NCBI GenBank assembly: GCA_046153015.1
Contig: JBJXGF010000234.1
Coordinates: forward strand, 1-10,120
Direction of reading: 5' to 3'
Source of the DNA: JBJXGF01 sp046153015
Lineage (GTDB): Bacteria > Actinomycetota > Acidimicrobiia > Acidimicrobiales > CAIXPF01
DNA length: 10,120 nucleotides
A program made the translations under genes and the position numbers. Shown here one piece after another: positions 1 to 5,996 of this stretch; the first letter of the stretch is position 1; every line of letters starts with the position of its first letter. The notes below the pieces were generated by a model. The model was not told where the DNA came from. It made no database searches and worked only from the letters and a program-made list of their open reading frames with translations.

Positions 1-1104
1 GTCGGCCGGCGCCGGCGGGGGGTCGCGCCGGGCCCACGCGTCGCCCGGCGGCTGGCGGCGCAGCAGCGGCGAGGCGGCCGCCGGCTGGTGGTTGAGCGCC
101 GGGTCCTGGCTGGGCGCCACCCGCGGGGCGGGGATGGTGGAGAGGAGGCGGGCGAGGATGTGGTCGATGGCGAGACCCTGCGCCAGCGCCTCGTAGGACA
201 GCACGAGCCGGTGGCGCAGCACGTCGGGCGCTACGTCGAACACGTCCTGGGGCAGTACGTAGCGGCGGCCCCGCAGCAGGGCGAGGGCCCGGCCCGCGGC
301 CACGATGCCGAGCGTGGCCCGGGGGCTCGCCCCGTAGTCGATGAGCGGGGCCAGCTCCGCCAGGCCGTACTCGCCGGGCGTGCGGGTGGCGATCACGAGG
401 CTCACCACGTAGTCGAGCACGCCGCGGTCCACGTACACCTCGCCCACGAGCTGCTGGGCGGCGAGCAGGCGCTCGGGGTCGAGGATCTGACCGGCGCGCG
501 GCGGGTCGACCGACATGCGCATCACGATCTCGGCCTCCTCCCGGGCGTTGGGGTAGCCGACCACCAGCTTCATGAGGAACCGGTCCCGCTGGGCCTCGGG
601 CAGCGGGTACACGCCCTCGGACTCGATCGGGTTCTGCGTGGCCAGCACGAGGAACGGGTCCGGCGCCGGGAAGGTCCGCCCGCCGATCGACACGTGCCGC
701 TCGGCCATCACCTCGAGCAGCGCCGACTGCACCTTGGCCGGCGCCCGGTTCACCTCGTCGGCGAGCACGAAGTTGGCGAAGATCGGGCCGAGCTCCACGT
801 CGAAGCGCTCGCTCGAGGCGCGGTAGATGCGGGTGCCCACGATGTCGGCGGGCAGCAGGTCGGGCGTGAACTGGATCCGGGTGAACGTGCCCCCCGCCAC
901 CCGGGCGAGGGTCTCCATGGCCAGCGTCTTCGCCAGGCCGGGGGCGCCCTCGAGCAGGCAGTGCCCCCGGGCCAGCAGGCACACGAGCAGCCGCTCCACC
1001 GCCCGCTCCTGGCCGACGATGACCTTCTTCATCTCGAAGAGCGCCTCCTCGAGGCGCAGCGCCTGGATCTCGGGCAAGGGCGGGCCGGGGGGTGTGGGCT
1101 GCAT
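1..1104 (-). CDS. moxR: MoxR-family AAA+ ATPase (C-terminal end beyond window)
   Basis: MoxR ATPases are cytoplasmic AAA+ chaperones that usually work with von Willebrand/DUF58 partner proteins in assembling or activating complexes. In the 368 visible codons, Walker A is GAPGLAKT (about 53-60), Walker B is FVLADE (112-117), sensor 1 is LATQNP (154-159), the arginine-finger stretch is PEAQRDRF (169-176) and sensor 2 is GASPRAT (258-264). The helical lid follows to about 325, then a Pro/Ala-rich tail. The frame runs off position 1 without a stop, but the fold is already complete, so only a short tail is missing. From memory it closely resembles mycobacterial MoxR1. I chose ATG 1104 because an AGGAGG lies 14 nt upstream, which is rather far. 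An in-frame ATG at 1164 would add 20 residues and is a real alternative. The gene diverges from the two-component operon. The substrate is unknown. Confidence 0.93.
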   Translation of the reverse strand, partial: MQPTPPGPPLPEIQALRLEEALFEMKKVIVGQERAVERLLVCLLARGHCLLEGAPGLAKTLAMETLARVAGGTFTRIQFTPDLLPADIVGTRIYRASSERFDVELGPIFANFVLADEVNRAPAKVQSALLEVMAERHVSIGGRTFPAPDPFLVLATQNPIESEGVYPLPEAQRDRFLMKLVVGYPNAREEAEIVMRMSVDPPRAGQILDPERLLAAQQLVGEVYVDRGVLDYVVSLVIATRTPGEYGLAELAPLIDYGASPRATLGIVAAGRALALLRGRRYVLPQDVFDVAPDVLRHRLVLSYEALAQGLAIDHILARLLSTIPAPRVAPSQDPALNHQPAAASPLLRRQPPGDAWARRDPPPAPAD

Positions 1105-1118
1105 GGCTTGGGCGGGCG

Positions 1119-1124
1119 CCTCCT
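1119..1124 (-). promoter_or_regulatory. Shine-Dalgarno-like AGGAGG before moxR
   Basis: On the minus strand a perfect AGGAGG sits 14 nt before ATG 1104. The spacing is longer than the usual 5-10 nt. It supports the shorter start over ATG 1164, which has no Shine-Dalgarno. However, 1164 has a TACGCT hexamer (minus strand 1185-1180) placed 15 nt upstream that could serve a nearly leaderless start. The choice stays open. Confidence 0.45.
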
Positions 1125-1135
1125 GCTTTGCCGGG

Positions 1136-1155
1136 CCTTTACCCGGTGGCCGGTA
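1136..1155 (+). promoter_or_regulatory. 20-nt motif shared with the rhodanese/htrA intergenic region
   Basis: CCTTTACCCGGTGGCCGGTA lies between the moxR start and the response-regulator start. Its counterpart at 4427-4446 matches at 17 of 20 positions and also sits between divergent genes. No other full copy was noticed in the window. It could be a transcription-factor site (the adjacent response regulator is one candidate) or a promoter element. If MoxR really starts at 1164 this stretch would be coding, which weakens the regulatory reading. Confidence 0.4.
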
Positions 1156-1226
1156 GAAGATCATGCGTGACCGAAGCACAGCGTAAAGACCGCCCCGGGG
1201 TCCGGGACGGGCTCGACGCGGGGGTC

Positions 1227-1241
1227 GATACTGTTGCCCGG
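1227..1241 (+). promoter_or_regulatory. Putative leaderless promoter (-10) of the response-regulator operon
   Basis: GATACT (1227-1232), overlapping TACTGT (1229-1234, fitting TANNNT), ends 7-9 nt before GTG 1242. That places transcription initiation at or next to the start codon. No Shine-Dalgarno precedes the GTG and no convincing -35 is seen. This is read from pattern only. Confidence 0.5.
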
Positions 1242-1919
1242 GTGAGGCTGCTCGTGGTCGACGACGAGATCGACCTGGCCGACGCCCTGGCCCGGGGCCT
1301 GCGGCGCGAAGGCTACGCGGTGGATGTGGCGTACTCGGGCGACGCGGCGTTGGCGCTGCTGCACGACAACGCCTACGACCTCGTGTGCCTCGACCTCACG
1401 ATGCCCGGCGCCGACGGGTTGGAGGTGTGCCGCCGGCTGCGGGCCGAGCGGGGAGGCGAGCCCCGGGTGCTGATCCTCACCGCCCGGGACGCCGTGGAGG
1501 ACCGCGTGGCCGGGCTCGACACCGGCGCCGACGACTATCTCGTCAAGCCGTTCGCGTTCGCCGAGCTGTCGGCCCGGATCCGCACGCTGCTCCGGCGCGA
1601 CACGAGCCACGCCGCCGCCGTGCTGCGCGTGGGCGACGTGGAGCTCGACACCGCGAAGCTCGCCGCGTCCCGCGCCGGCCGCCGCCTCGAGCTCACCGCG
1701 AAGGAGTTGGCGCTGCTGCGCTACTTCATGACCCACGCGGGGGAGGTGCTCTCTCAGGAGCACCTGCTCGAGCACGTGTGGGACGCCAACGCCGACCCAT
1801 TCACGAACACCGTGCGGGTCACGATCGGCACGCTGCGGCGCAAGCTCGGCGAGCCGCTGGCCATCGAGACCGTGATCGGCGCCGGATACCGCTTCGTCGG
1901 CGGGCCGGCCGCCCCATGA
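1242..1919 (+). CDS. OmpR/PhoB-family response regulator
   Basis: DNA-binding response regulator of a two-component system, 225 aa, the usual length for the family. The receiver domain (1-118) has the acidic pair D7/D8, phospho-acceptor D51 in LVCLDLTMP, T80 in LILTA and K102 in YLVKPF, so all the phosphorelay residues are present. A winged-helix output domain occupies about 127-222 (LTAKELALLRYF, then TVRVTIGTLRRKL and the wing GAGYRF). I start it at GTG 1242 because VRLLVVDDE is the normal receiver N-terminus. An in-frame upstream extension is possible on paper but has no family support. The stop overlaps the kinase start (ATGA at 1916-1919), so the cognate kinase is the next gene. Its regulon is unknown. 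Its own promoter and the htrA region, which share a motif, are candidate targets. Confidence 0.95.
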   Translation: MRLLVVDDEIDLADALARGLRREGYAVDVAYSGDAALALLHDNAYDLVCLDLTMPGADGLEVCRRLRAERGGEPRVLILTARDAVEDRVAGLDTGADDYLVKPFAFAELSARIRTLLRRDTSHAAAVLRVGDVELDTAKLAASRAGRRLELTAKELALLRYFMTHAGEVLSQEHLLEHVWDANADPFTNTVRVTIGTLRRKLGEPLAIETVIGAGYRFVGGPAAP

Positions 1920-3274
1920 CCGCTCCGGCCGGGCCCGCGGGCCAAGCGAGCCCGGATGAGGGTCGGCTCGGCGGGCTGGCCCGGGCGGCGGCCAACCTCC
2001 CCGCCTGGCTCGGCTCGATCCGGGTCCGTCTCGCCGTGCTGTACTCGGTGCTGGTCTTCGGGCTCGCCGCGCTGCTGGTGGGCGGCATCTACCTCGGCCT
2101 CGCCTACGAGCTCGATCGCCAGCCGGTGACCCGCACGGTCGTCGCCGAGGTCCCGGGGCGCCCACTGTGCCGCTCGATCGGATCGGTGACCTTGTGCACC
2201 ACCGAGACCGAGCAGGCGCAGGTCGAGGTGCCCGACGTGGTCAAGGCCTTCGAGAAGGAGACCAACCAGCGGGCGCTGCAGCAGTTCCGGCGCTACGCGT
2301 TCGCCTCGCTGGCCGTGCTCTTCGTGGCCAGCCTCGGGATCGGGTGGGTGATCGCCGACCGGGCGCTGCGGCCCCTCGGGCGCATCCTGAAGGTGGCCCA
2401 GGAGATCGAGGCGACCGATCTGTCTCGCCGCATCGCCCTCAAGGGCCCCCACGACGAGCTGCACCAGCTGGCCGACACGTTCGACAACATGCTGGCCCGG
2501 CTCGACTCGGCGTGGGAGAGCCAGCGTCACTTCATCCACGAGGCCTCCCACGAGCTGCGCAACCCGATCGCGGTGATCCGCACCAACGTCGACGTGGCGC
2601 TGGCCGATCCGGCGCCCGAGGTCGACGAGCTGCGCCGCACGATCGGCGTGGTCGGCCAGGCGGCCCAGCGCATGGGCGTGCTGGTCGACGACCTGCTCAC
2701 CTACGCCCGCCGCGAGGCGCCCACCCGGGCGCGGACCCCGGTGGAGCTGCGGGGGCTCGTGGCCGAGGCGGCGGCCGAGTTCACGGCGCCGGCCGAGGCG
2801 GCGGGCGTGCGCTTGGCGGTGGAGCCGGGCCCGCCGGCGTGGACGCTCGGCGACGGCGTGGCCCTGAAGCAGGCGGTGGCCAACCTCCTGGCCAACGCCG
2901 TGCGCCTCTCACCGCCGGGCACGGTGGTGCGGGTGGGCGCCGGCCGGGAGGGCGGCCTGGCCTGGCTGGCGGTGCAGGACGAAGGGCCCGGCATCGAGCC
3001 GGCCGACCAGCCCAAGGTGTGGGAGCGGTTCTGGCGCAAGAGCGCGCCCGGCGTGGCGCCCGAGCGGGCCCGCTCGGGCCTTGGGCTGGCGATCGTCCGT
3101 CAGATCGCCCGCGGCCACGGCGGCGAGGTCGGCCTGCGCTCGGCGCCGGGGCAGGGGGCCACGTTCTCGATCTGGCTGCCGGCGTTCGAGCCGATCCCCG
3201 GCCCGGCCCACACCCACCCCCCCGCGGCGCCTGGCGCCGCGGCCGCGGCCGGTGTGCAAGGCTCCCGGGGATGA
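1916..3274 (+). CDS. Membrane sensor histidine kinase (HAMP, HisKA, HATPase)
   Basis: Sensor kinase of 452 aa, partner of the preceding response regulator. A cytoplasmic Ala/Gly/Pro-rich stretch (1-35) is followed by TM1 (about 38-62), a short extracytoplasmic loop (about 65-124), TM2 (about 127-147) and a HAMP linker (148-200). The H-box HEASHELRNP carries the phospho-acceptor His212. The ATPase domain has the N-box with N323 and N327, the G1 box DEGPGIEP (355-362) and the G2 box GLGLAIV (388-394). The sensor loop is small and contains two cysteines, C85 and C94, which could form a disulfide. The C-terminal 27 residues are low-complexity Pro/Ala/Gly. ATG 1916 overlaps the regulator's stop by ATGA, and this gene's own stop overlaps the next ATG in the same way. 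The signal is unknown. Redox sensing is inference from the cysteines and the downstream gene. Confidence 0.95.
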   Translation: MTAPAGPAGQASPDEGRLGGLARAAANLPAWLGSIRVRLAVLYSVLVFGLAALLVGGIYLGLAYELDRQPVTRTVVAEVPGRPLCRSIGSVTLCTTETEQAQVEVPDVVKAFEKETNQRALQQFRRYAFASLAVLFVASLGIGWVIADRALRPLGRILKVAQEIEATDLSRRIALKGPHDELHQLADTFDNMLARLDSAWESQRHFIHEASHELRNPIAVIRTNVDVALADPAPEVDELRRTIGVVGQAAQRMGVLVDDLLTYARREAPTRARTPVELRGLVAEAAAEFTAPAEAAGVRLAVEPGPPAWTLGDGVALKQAVANLLANAVRLSPPGTVVRVGAGREGGLAWLAVQDEGPGIEPADQPKVWERFWRKSAPGVAPERARSGLGLAIVRQIARGHGGEVGLRSAPGQGATFSIWLPAFEPIPGPAHTHPPAAPGAAAAAGVQGSRG

Positions 3275-3840
3275 GCGCCGCGCCGATCAGCCGCTTCCCC
3301 GTACCCCGCCTCGACGAGCTGCCCGACGACATCCGAGCGCGCATCGAGTCGGTCGCCGAGAAGTCGGGCTTCGTGCCCAACGTGTTCCTGGTGCTCGCCC
3401 ACCGGCCCGAGGAGTTCCGGGCGTTCTTCGCCTACCACGACGCGATCATGGAGCGCGAGTCCGGCCTCACGAAGGGCGAGAAGGAGCTGGTGGTGGTGGC
3501 CACCTCGGCGGTCAACGACTGCCAGTACTGCGTGATCGCCCACGGCGCCATCGCCCGGATCCGGATGAAGAACCCGCTCATCGCCGATCAGGTGGCGATC
3601 AACTGGCGCAAGGCCGATGTGACCCCCCGCCAACGGGCGATTCTCTCGTTCGCGGTGAAGGTGGCGGCCCGCAGCCAGGAGGTCGGCGACGCCGACCTCG
3701 AGGAGTTGGCCGCCCACGGCGTCTCACCGGAGGATGCGTGGGACATCGCCGCCATCGCCGCGTTCTTCGCCCTCTCGAACCGCATGGCCAACGTCACCGG
3801 CATGCGCCCGAACGACGAGTTCTACTCGCTCGGCCGCTGA
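3271..3840 (+). CDS. AhpD-like / carboxymuconolactone decarboxylase-family peroxidase-related protein
   Basis: 189-aa cytoplasmic protein of the AhpD-like fold, of the type annotated as uncharacterised peroxidase-related enzyme. The region NDCQYCVIAHG holds C84-x2-C87 and H91. E72 lies twelve residues before the first cysteine, so the Glu...CxxC...His set matches the proton-relay and thiol arrangement known in mycobacterial AhpD. A thiol-dependent peroxide-reducing or disulfide-exchange role is therefore likely, but the substrate and electron donor are unknown. ATG 3271 overlaps the kinase stop (ATGA). A weak CAAGG lies about 8 nt upstream, so translation is probably coupled. Third gene of the two-component operon, which suggests a link to redox stress signalling. 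It is followed by GC-rich hairpins. Carboxymuconolactone decarboxylase activity itself is unlikely given the CxxC. Confidence 0.92.
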   Translation: MSAAPISRFPVPRLDELPDDIRARIESVAEKSGFVPNVFLVLAHRPEEFRAFFAYHDAIMERESGLTKGEKELVVVATSAVNDCQYCVIAHGAIARIRMKNPLIADQVAINWRKADVTPRQRAILSFAVKVAARSQEVGDADLEELAAHGVSPEDAWDIAAIAAFFALSNRMANVTGMRPNDEFYSLGR

Positions 3841-3869
3841 ACGGGCTGCTGCGCTCAGCCTTGTCGTTG

Positions 3870-3888
3870 CTGGGGGCTGCGCCCCCAG
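3870..3888. terminator. Perfect 8-bp hairpin downstream of the AhpD-like gene
   Basis: CTGGGGGC (3870-3877), loop TGC, then GCCCCCAG (3881-3888) give a perfect 8-bp stem with a 3-nt loop, 30 nt after the stop codon. There is no T-run. It may act as a GC-only terminator or mRNA-end stabiliser between convergent genes. Confidence 0.55.
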
Positions 3889-3896
3889 ACCCCATC

Positions 3897-3932
3897 GCCG
3901 GCCGGCTCGCTGCGCTCGCGCGGCCGGCCGGC
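3897..3932. terminator. 10-bp GC-rich inverted repeat between convergent genes
   Basis: GCCGGCCGGC at 3897-3906 and 3923-3932 is self-complementary and forms a 10-bp stem around a 16-nt loop. It works the same way on both strands. Its location between the ends of the AhpD-like and rhodanese genes suits a bidirectional terminator, although neither side has a T-run. Confidence 0.5.
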
Positions 3933-3942
3933 TTCGCTGCGC

Positions 3943-4374
3943 TCAGCCTTGGATGTCGGCGCGGCGTACCCACTTCGCGTCGGCTTTCTGGTCCTCCACC
4001 GGCATCCCGGCGTCGGCCCAGGCGTTGAAGCCGGCCTCGAGGTGAGCCACGTCGCCGAAGCCCATGTCCTTCATGGCCTTGGCGGCCAGCGCCGAGCGGC
4101 CCCCGCCGGCGCAGTAGACGATGTAGCGGCGCTCGGGCTTGAACACGTCGCGGTAGTACTCGCTGGCCGGGTCGATCCAGAACTCGAGCATCCCGCGATC
4201 GGCGTGGAACGCGCCGGGGATCTTGCCCTTCAGGTACAGCTCCCGGAAGTCGCGGATGTCGACGATCGTGGCGCTGCCCGCCTCGAGCTCCGCCTTCACC
4301 TGCTCGATCGAGAGGTTCTCGATCTCCTGCTTGGCGTCGGCGACCATGTCCCAGACCTTCTTGACCTCGCTCAT
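3943..4374 (-). CDS. Rhodanese-domain protein
   Basis: Single-domain rhodanese of 143 aa, a sulfur-transferase fold that carries persulfide on a catalytic cysteine. The N-terminal part (1-30) is a charged helical stretch. The rhodanese domain follows: SATIVDIRDFRE (34-45), IPGAFHADRGMLEF (52-65), the active-site loop CAGGGR with Cys88 (88-93), and the closing LEAGFNAWADAGMPV (112-126). The loop has six residues, as expected for a sulfur-handling rhodanese rather than a Cdc25-like phosphatase. The end is basic (KWVRRADIQG). ATG 4374 has a GATAAT only 6 nt upstream and no Shine-Dalgarno, so leaderless translation is likely. It is convergent with the AhpD-like gene and divergent from htrA. Sulfur donor and acceptor are unknown; a role in thiol homeostasis would fit the neighbours but is inference. 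Confidence 0.93.
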   Translation of the reverse strand: MSEVKKVWDMVADAKQEIENLSIEQVKAELEAGSATIVDIRDFRELYLKGKIPGAFHADRGMLEFWIDPASEYYRDVFKPERRYIVYCAGGGRSALAAKAMKDMGFGDVAHLEAGFNAWADAGMPVEDQKADAKWVRRADIQG

Positions 4375-4380
4375 CGGGCG

Positions 4381-4386
4381 ATTATC
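4381..4386 (-). promoter_or_regulatory. Putative -10 (GATAAT) of the rhodanese gene
   Basis: On the minus strand GATAAT ends 6 nt before ATG 4374. This near-consensus -10 in very GC-rich DNA places the transcript start at the initiation codon. No -35 match is evident. Confidence 0.55.
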
Positions 4387-4426
4387 GCATCGCGGCGCGG
4401 CGATGGCCGCCGGGTCCCTTAGTCGC

Positions 4427-4450
4427 CCTTTACTCGGGCGCCGGTACCTT
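4427..4450 (+). promoter_or_regulatory. Promoter-like region of htrA with the shared 20-nt motif
   Basis: CCTTTACTCGGGCGCCGGTA (4427-4446) matches 17 of 20 bases of the 1136-1155 motif. Its last bases run into TACCTT (4445-4450), a TANNNT -10 candidate. That would give htrA a leader of about 40 nt, which contains the Shine-Dalgarno site. Whether the motif is an operator or part of the promoter cannot be told from sequence. Confidence 0.45.
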
Positions 4451-4485
4451 CGTGTCACCAGCCCGCGGTGGACCTCTCGCCGCAC

Positions 4486-4491
4486 AGGAGA
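4486..4491 (+). promoter_or_regulatory. Shine-Dalgarno AGGAGA deciding the htrA start
   Basis: AGGAGA sits 6 nt before GTG 4498 and selects it over the in-frame GTG 4468, which has no such site and lies upstream of it. Confidence 0.75.
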
Positions 4492-4497
4492 CAGCCC

Positions 4498-5874
4498 GTG
4501 AACCCGCCCGATTGGAAGCTCGATCCCGGCCAGGCGCCGCCGACGCTCGCCGACGTGCCGGACTGGCCGGCCGACCGCACCGCGATCACCCCGCCGCCGC
4601 CCGGTGTGGGCGAGCCATCTCCCTTCGACCGCACGCACGCTCGCCCCCTCGGTCCGCCGCTCGGTCCGCCGCCAGCCCAGCCGCCTCACCGGCCCATCCC
4701 CGTCGGCGGGCCGCCGCCTTCGCTGGCCGCCGCCGGGCGCTCCCGGCGCGGTCCGCTGGCCGCGGCCGCCGTCGTCGGGGGGCTGGCGCTCTTCAGCGCC
4801 GGCTTCGCCGCCGGGCGGGTGAGCGCCCCCGAGGAGCGGGCGCTCACCGTCCCCAGCGCCGTGGACCGCCCGGCAAGCAACACCACCGCGCCGCCCTCCA
4901 CGCAAGGCGCGGCCAGCCCCTCCACCTCGAGCAAGGCGAGCGGCTCGGTGTCGCCGTCCACGAGCGGCGTTCCCGCCGGGGCCGACCCCATGACCTTGTC
5001 GATCACGAACGTGGTCGACAAGGTGAGCCCCGCGGTCGTGCAGATCAACACCAACGGCGGGCTCGGCTCCGGCTTCATCTACGACAGCGCCGGCTACATC
5101 CTGACCGCGGCGCACGTGGTGGAGGGAGGCGGGTCGCAGGTGAAGGTGCGCCTGAAGGACGGCGTCCGCGTCGACGGCCAGGTGCTCGGCCTCGACCAGG
5201 AGACCGACGTGGCGGTCGTGAAGATCCCCGGCCGCTCCGACCTGCCGGTGGCGCAGCTGGGGCTCGACCGCCAACCCCGGGTCGGCGAGATCGCCGTGGC
5301 CATCGGCAGCCCCTACGGCCTCGACCAGACGGTCACGAGCGGGATCGTGTCGGCGGTGAACCGACCGGTGCCGACCGGGGGCAGCGGCCTGAGCGGCCGT
5401 TCCCGCATCATCCCGATGGTCCAGACCGACGCCGCGATCAACTCCGGCAACTCCGGCGGCGCGCTGGTGAACGGCCAGGGCCAGGTCATCGGCATCAACG
5501 ACCAGATCCGCACCACCTCGGGCGGCAACGACGGCATCGGCTTCGCCATCCCGATCGAGCTGGCCAAGAAGGTGGCCGACGCCATCGTCGCCGGTCGGGA
5601 GCCGCAGTACCCGCAGCTCGGCGTGGAGGGCGACTCCACCGCCTCGTCGTCCTCGCCGGGCGCCCCGATCGCCCGGGTGACCCCGGGCGGGCCCGCCGAC
5701 CTGGCCGGCCTGCGGGCGGGGGACCTGATCACCGCCATCGAGGGCCAAGCCATCCGGGATTTCTCCGAGCTGGCCGCGCTGCTCCGCCTCTACAACCCGG
5801 GCGAGAGCGTCAAGCTCGACGTGACCCGCGGCGGCAGCGACCTGACGCTCACCGCAGCCCTCACCGCCCGCTGA
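4498..5874 (+). CDS. htrA: Membrane-anchored HtrA-type serine protease with PDZ domain
   Basis: HtrA/DegP-like trypsin-fold protease of 458 aa, expected to act outside the membrane on misfolded or regulatory proteins. A cytoplasmic Pro-rich tail (1-80) precedes a basic patch (RSRR, 81-84), one transmembrane anchor (about 86-106) and a Ser/Thr/Pro/Ala-rich linker (107-165). The protease domain (about 168-365) has the complete triad: His206 in TAAHVV, Asp237 in TDVAVV and Ser319 in NSGNSGG. A C-terminal PDZ domain (about 373-456) includes GPADLAGLRAGDLI. No cleavable signal peptide is seen, so it is a type II membrane protein. This architecture matches actinobacterial PepD/HtrA proteins. It diverges from the rhodanese gene and has its own leader, and an intrinsic terminator follows. 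Regulation by the nearby two-component system is plausible (shared motif) but unproven. Confidence 0.95.
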   Translation: MNPPDWKLDPGQAPPTLADVPDWPADRTAITPPPPGVGEPSPFDRTHARPLGPPLGPPPAQPPHRPIPVGGPPPSLAAAGRSRRGPLAAAAVVGGLALFSAGFAAGRVSAPEERALTVPSAVDRPASNTTAPPSTQGAASPSTSSKASGSVSPSTSGVPAGADPMTLSITNVVDKVSPAVVQINTNGGLGSGFIYDSAGYILTAAHVVEGGGSQVKVRLKDGVRVDGQVLGLDQETDVAVVKIPGRSDLPVAQLGLDRQPRVGEIAVAIGSPYGLDQTVTSGIVSAVNRPVPTGGSGLSGRSRIIPMVQTDAAINSGNSGGALVNGQGQVIGINDQIRTTSGGNDGIGFAIPIELAKKVADAIVAGREPQYPQLGVEGDSTASSSSPGAPIARVTPGGPADLAGLRAGDLITAIEGQAIRDFSELAALLRLYNPGESVKLDVTRGGSDLTLTAALTAR

Positions 5875-5929
5875 GGGGTCGCCAGTTCAGGCGCTCCCGC
5901 CCATCCGTCCCGCTCACTGCTCCCGCCCG

Positions 5930-5972
5930 CCGGGCCGTCGCTCACGCCGAGCGGCGGCCCGGTTGGGTTTTT
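5930..5972 (+). terminator. Strong intrinsic terminator after htrA
   Basis: A 14-bp stem (5930-5943 with 5949-5962, one G-U pair) closes a 5-nt loop ACGCC and is followed by TTGGGTTTTT. It lies 56 nt after the htrA stop and immediately before the ftsY promoter. This is the only classical Rho-independent terminator in the window. Confidence 0.85.
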
Positions 5973-5981
5973 CCTCCGGGG

Positions 5982-5987
5982 TAGGCT
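5982..5987 (+). promoter_or_regulatory. Putative -10 (TAGGCT) of ftsY, leaderless
   Basis: GGTAGGCT places TAGGCT 9 nt before ATG 5997. There is no Shine-Dalgarno between them, so transcription likely starts at or within a few bases of the start codon. The expected -35 zone overlaps the 3' arm of the htrA terminator, and no clear -35 is seen. Confidence 0.55.
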
Positions 5988-5996
5988 CGGCGTCGC

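Larger units (their letters stand above)
3848..3951. repeat. Pair of 16-nt direct repeats flanking intergenic hairpins
   Basis: GCTGCGCTCAGCCTTG occurs at 3848-3863 and again at 3936-3951. A shorter TCGCTGCGCTC occurs at 3907-3917 and 3934-3944. The second long copy overlaps the end of the rhodanese gene. This is noncoding DNA between two convergent genes, probably a small intergenic repeat family. Confidence 0.7.

Noticed and set aside
88..1170. Plus-strand open frame of 360 codons opposite moxR
   Set aside because: The minus strand encodes a complete AAA+ ATPase with all motifs. The plus-strand translation is His/Gly/Arg-rich with no recognisable domain.
1092..1241. N-terminal extension of the response regulator from an upstream in-frame start
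   Set aside because: The added residues resemble no domain and would run into the moxR start region. Receiver domains begin at VRLLVVDDE, and a -10 lies just before GTG 1242.
1161..2165. Long minus-strand open frame of 334 codons
   Set aside because: It is antisense to the response regulator and kinase, with Arg/Pro/Gly/His-rich low-complexity translation and no domain. Such shadows are expected at this GC content.
3848..3951. Attachment site or insertion-element ends suggested by the direct and inverted repeats
   Set aside because: No integrase, transposase or mobile gene lies nearby and both flanking genes are intact. Terminator or intergenic repeat is the simpler reading.
4375..5748. Minus-strand frame continuing upstream of the rhodanese gene, antisense to htrA
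   Set aside because: The rhodanese family N-terminus starts at ATG 4374. The upstream part is a low-complexity antisense of a clear protease gene.
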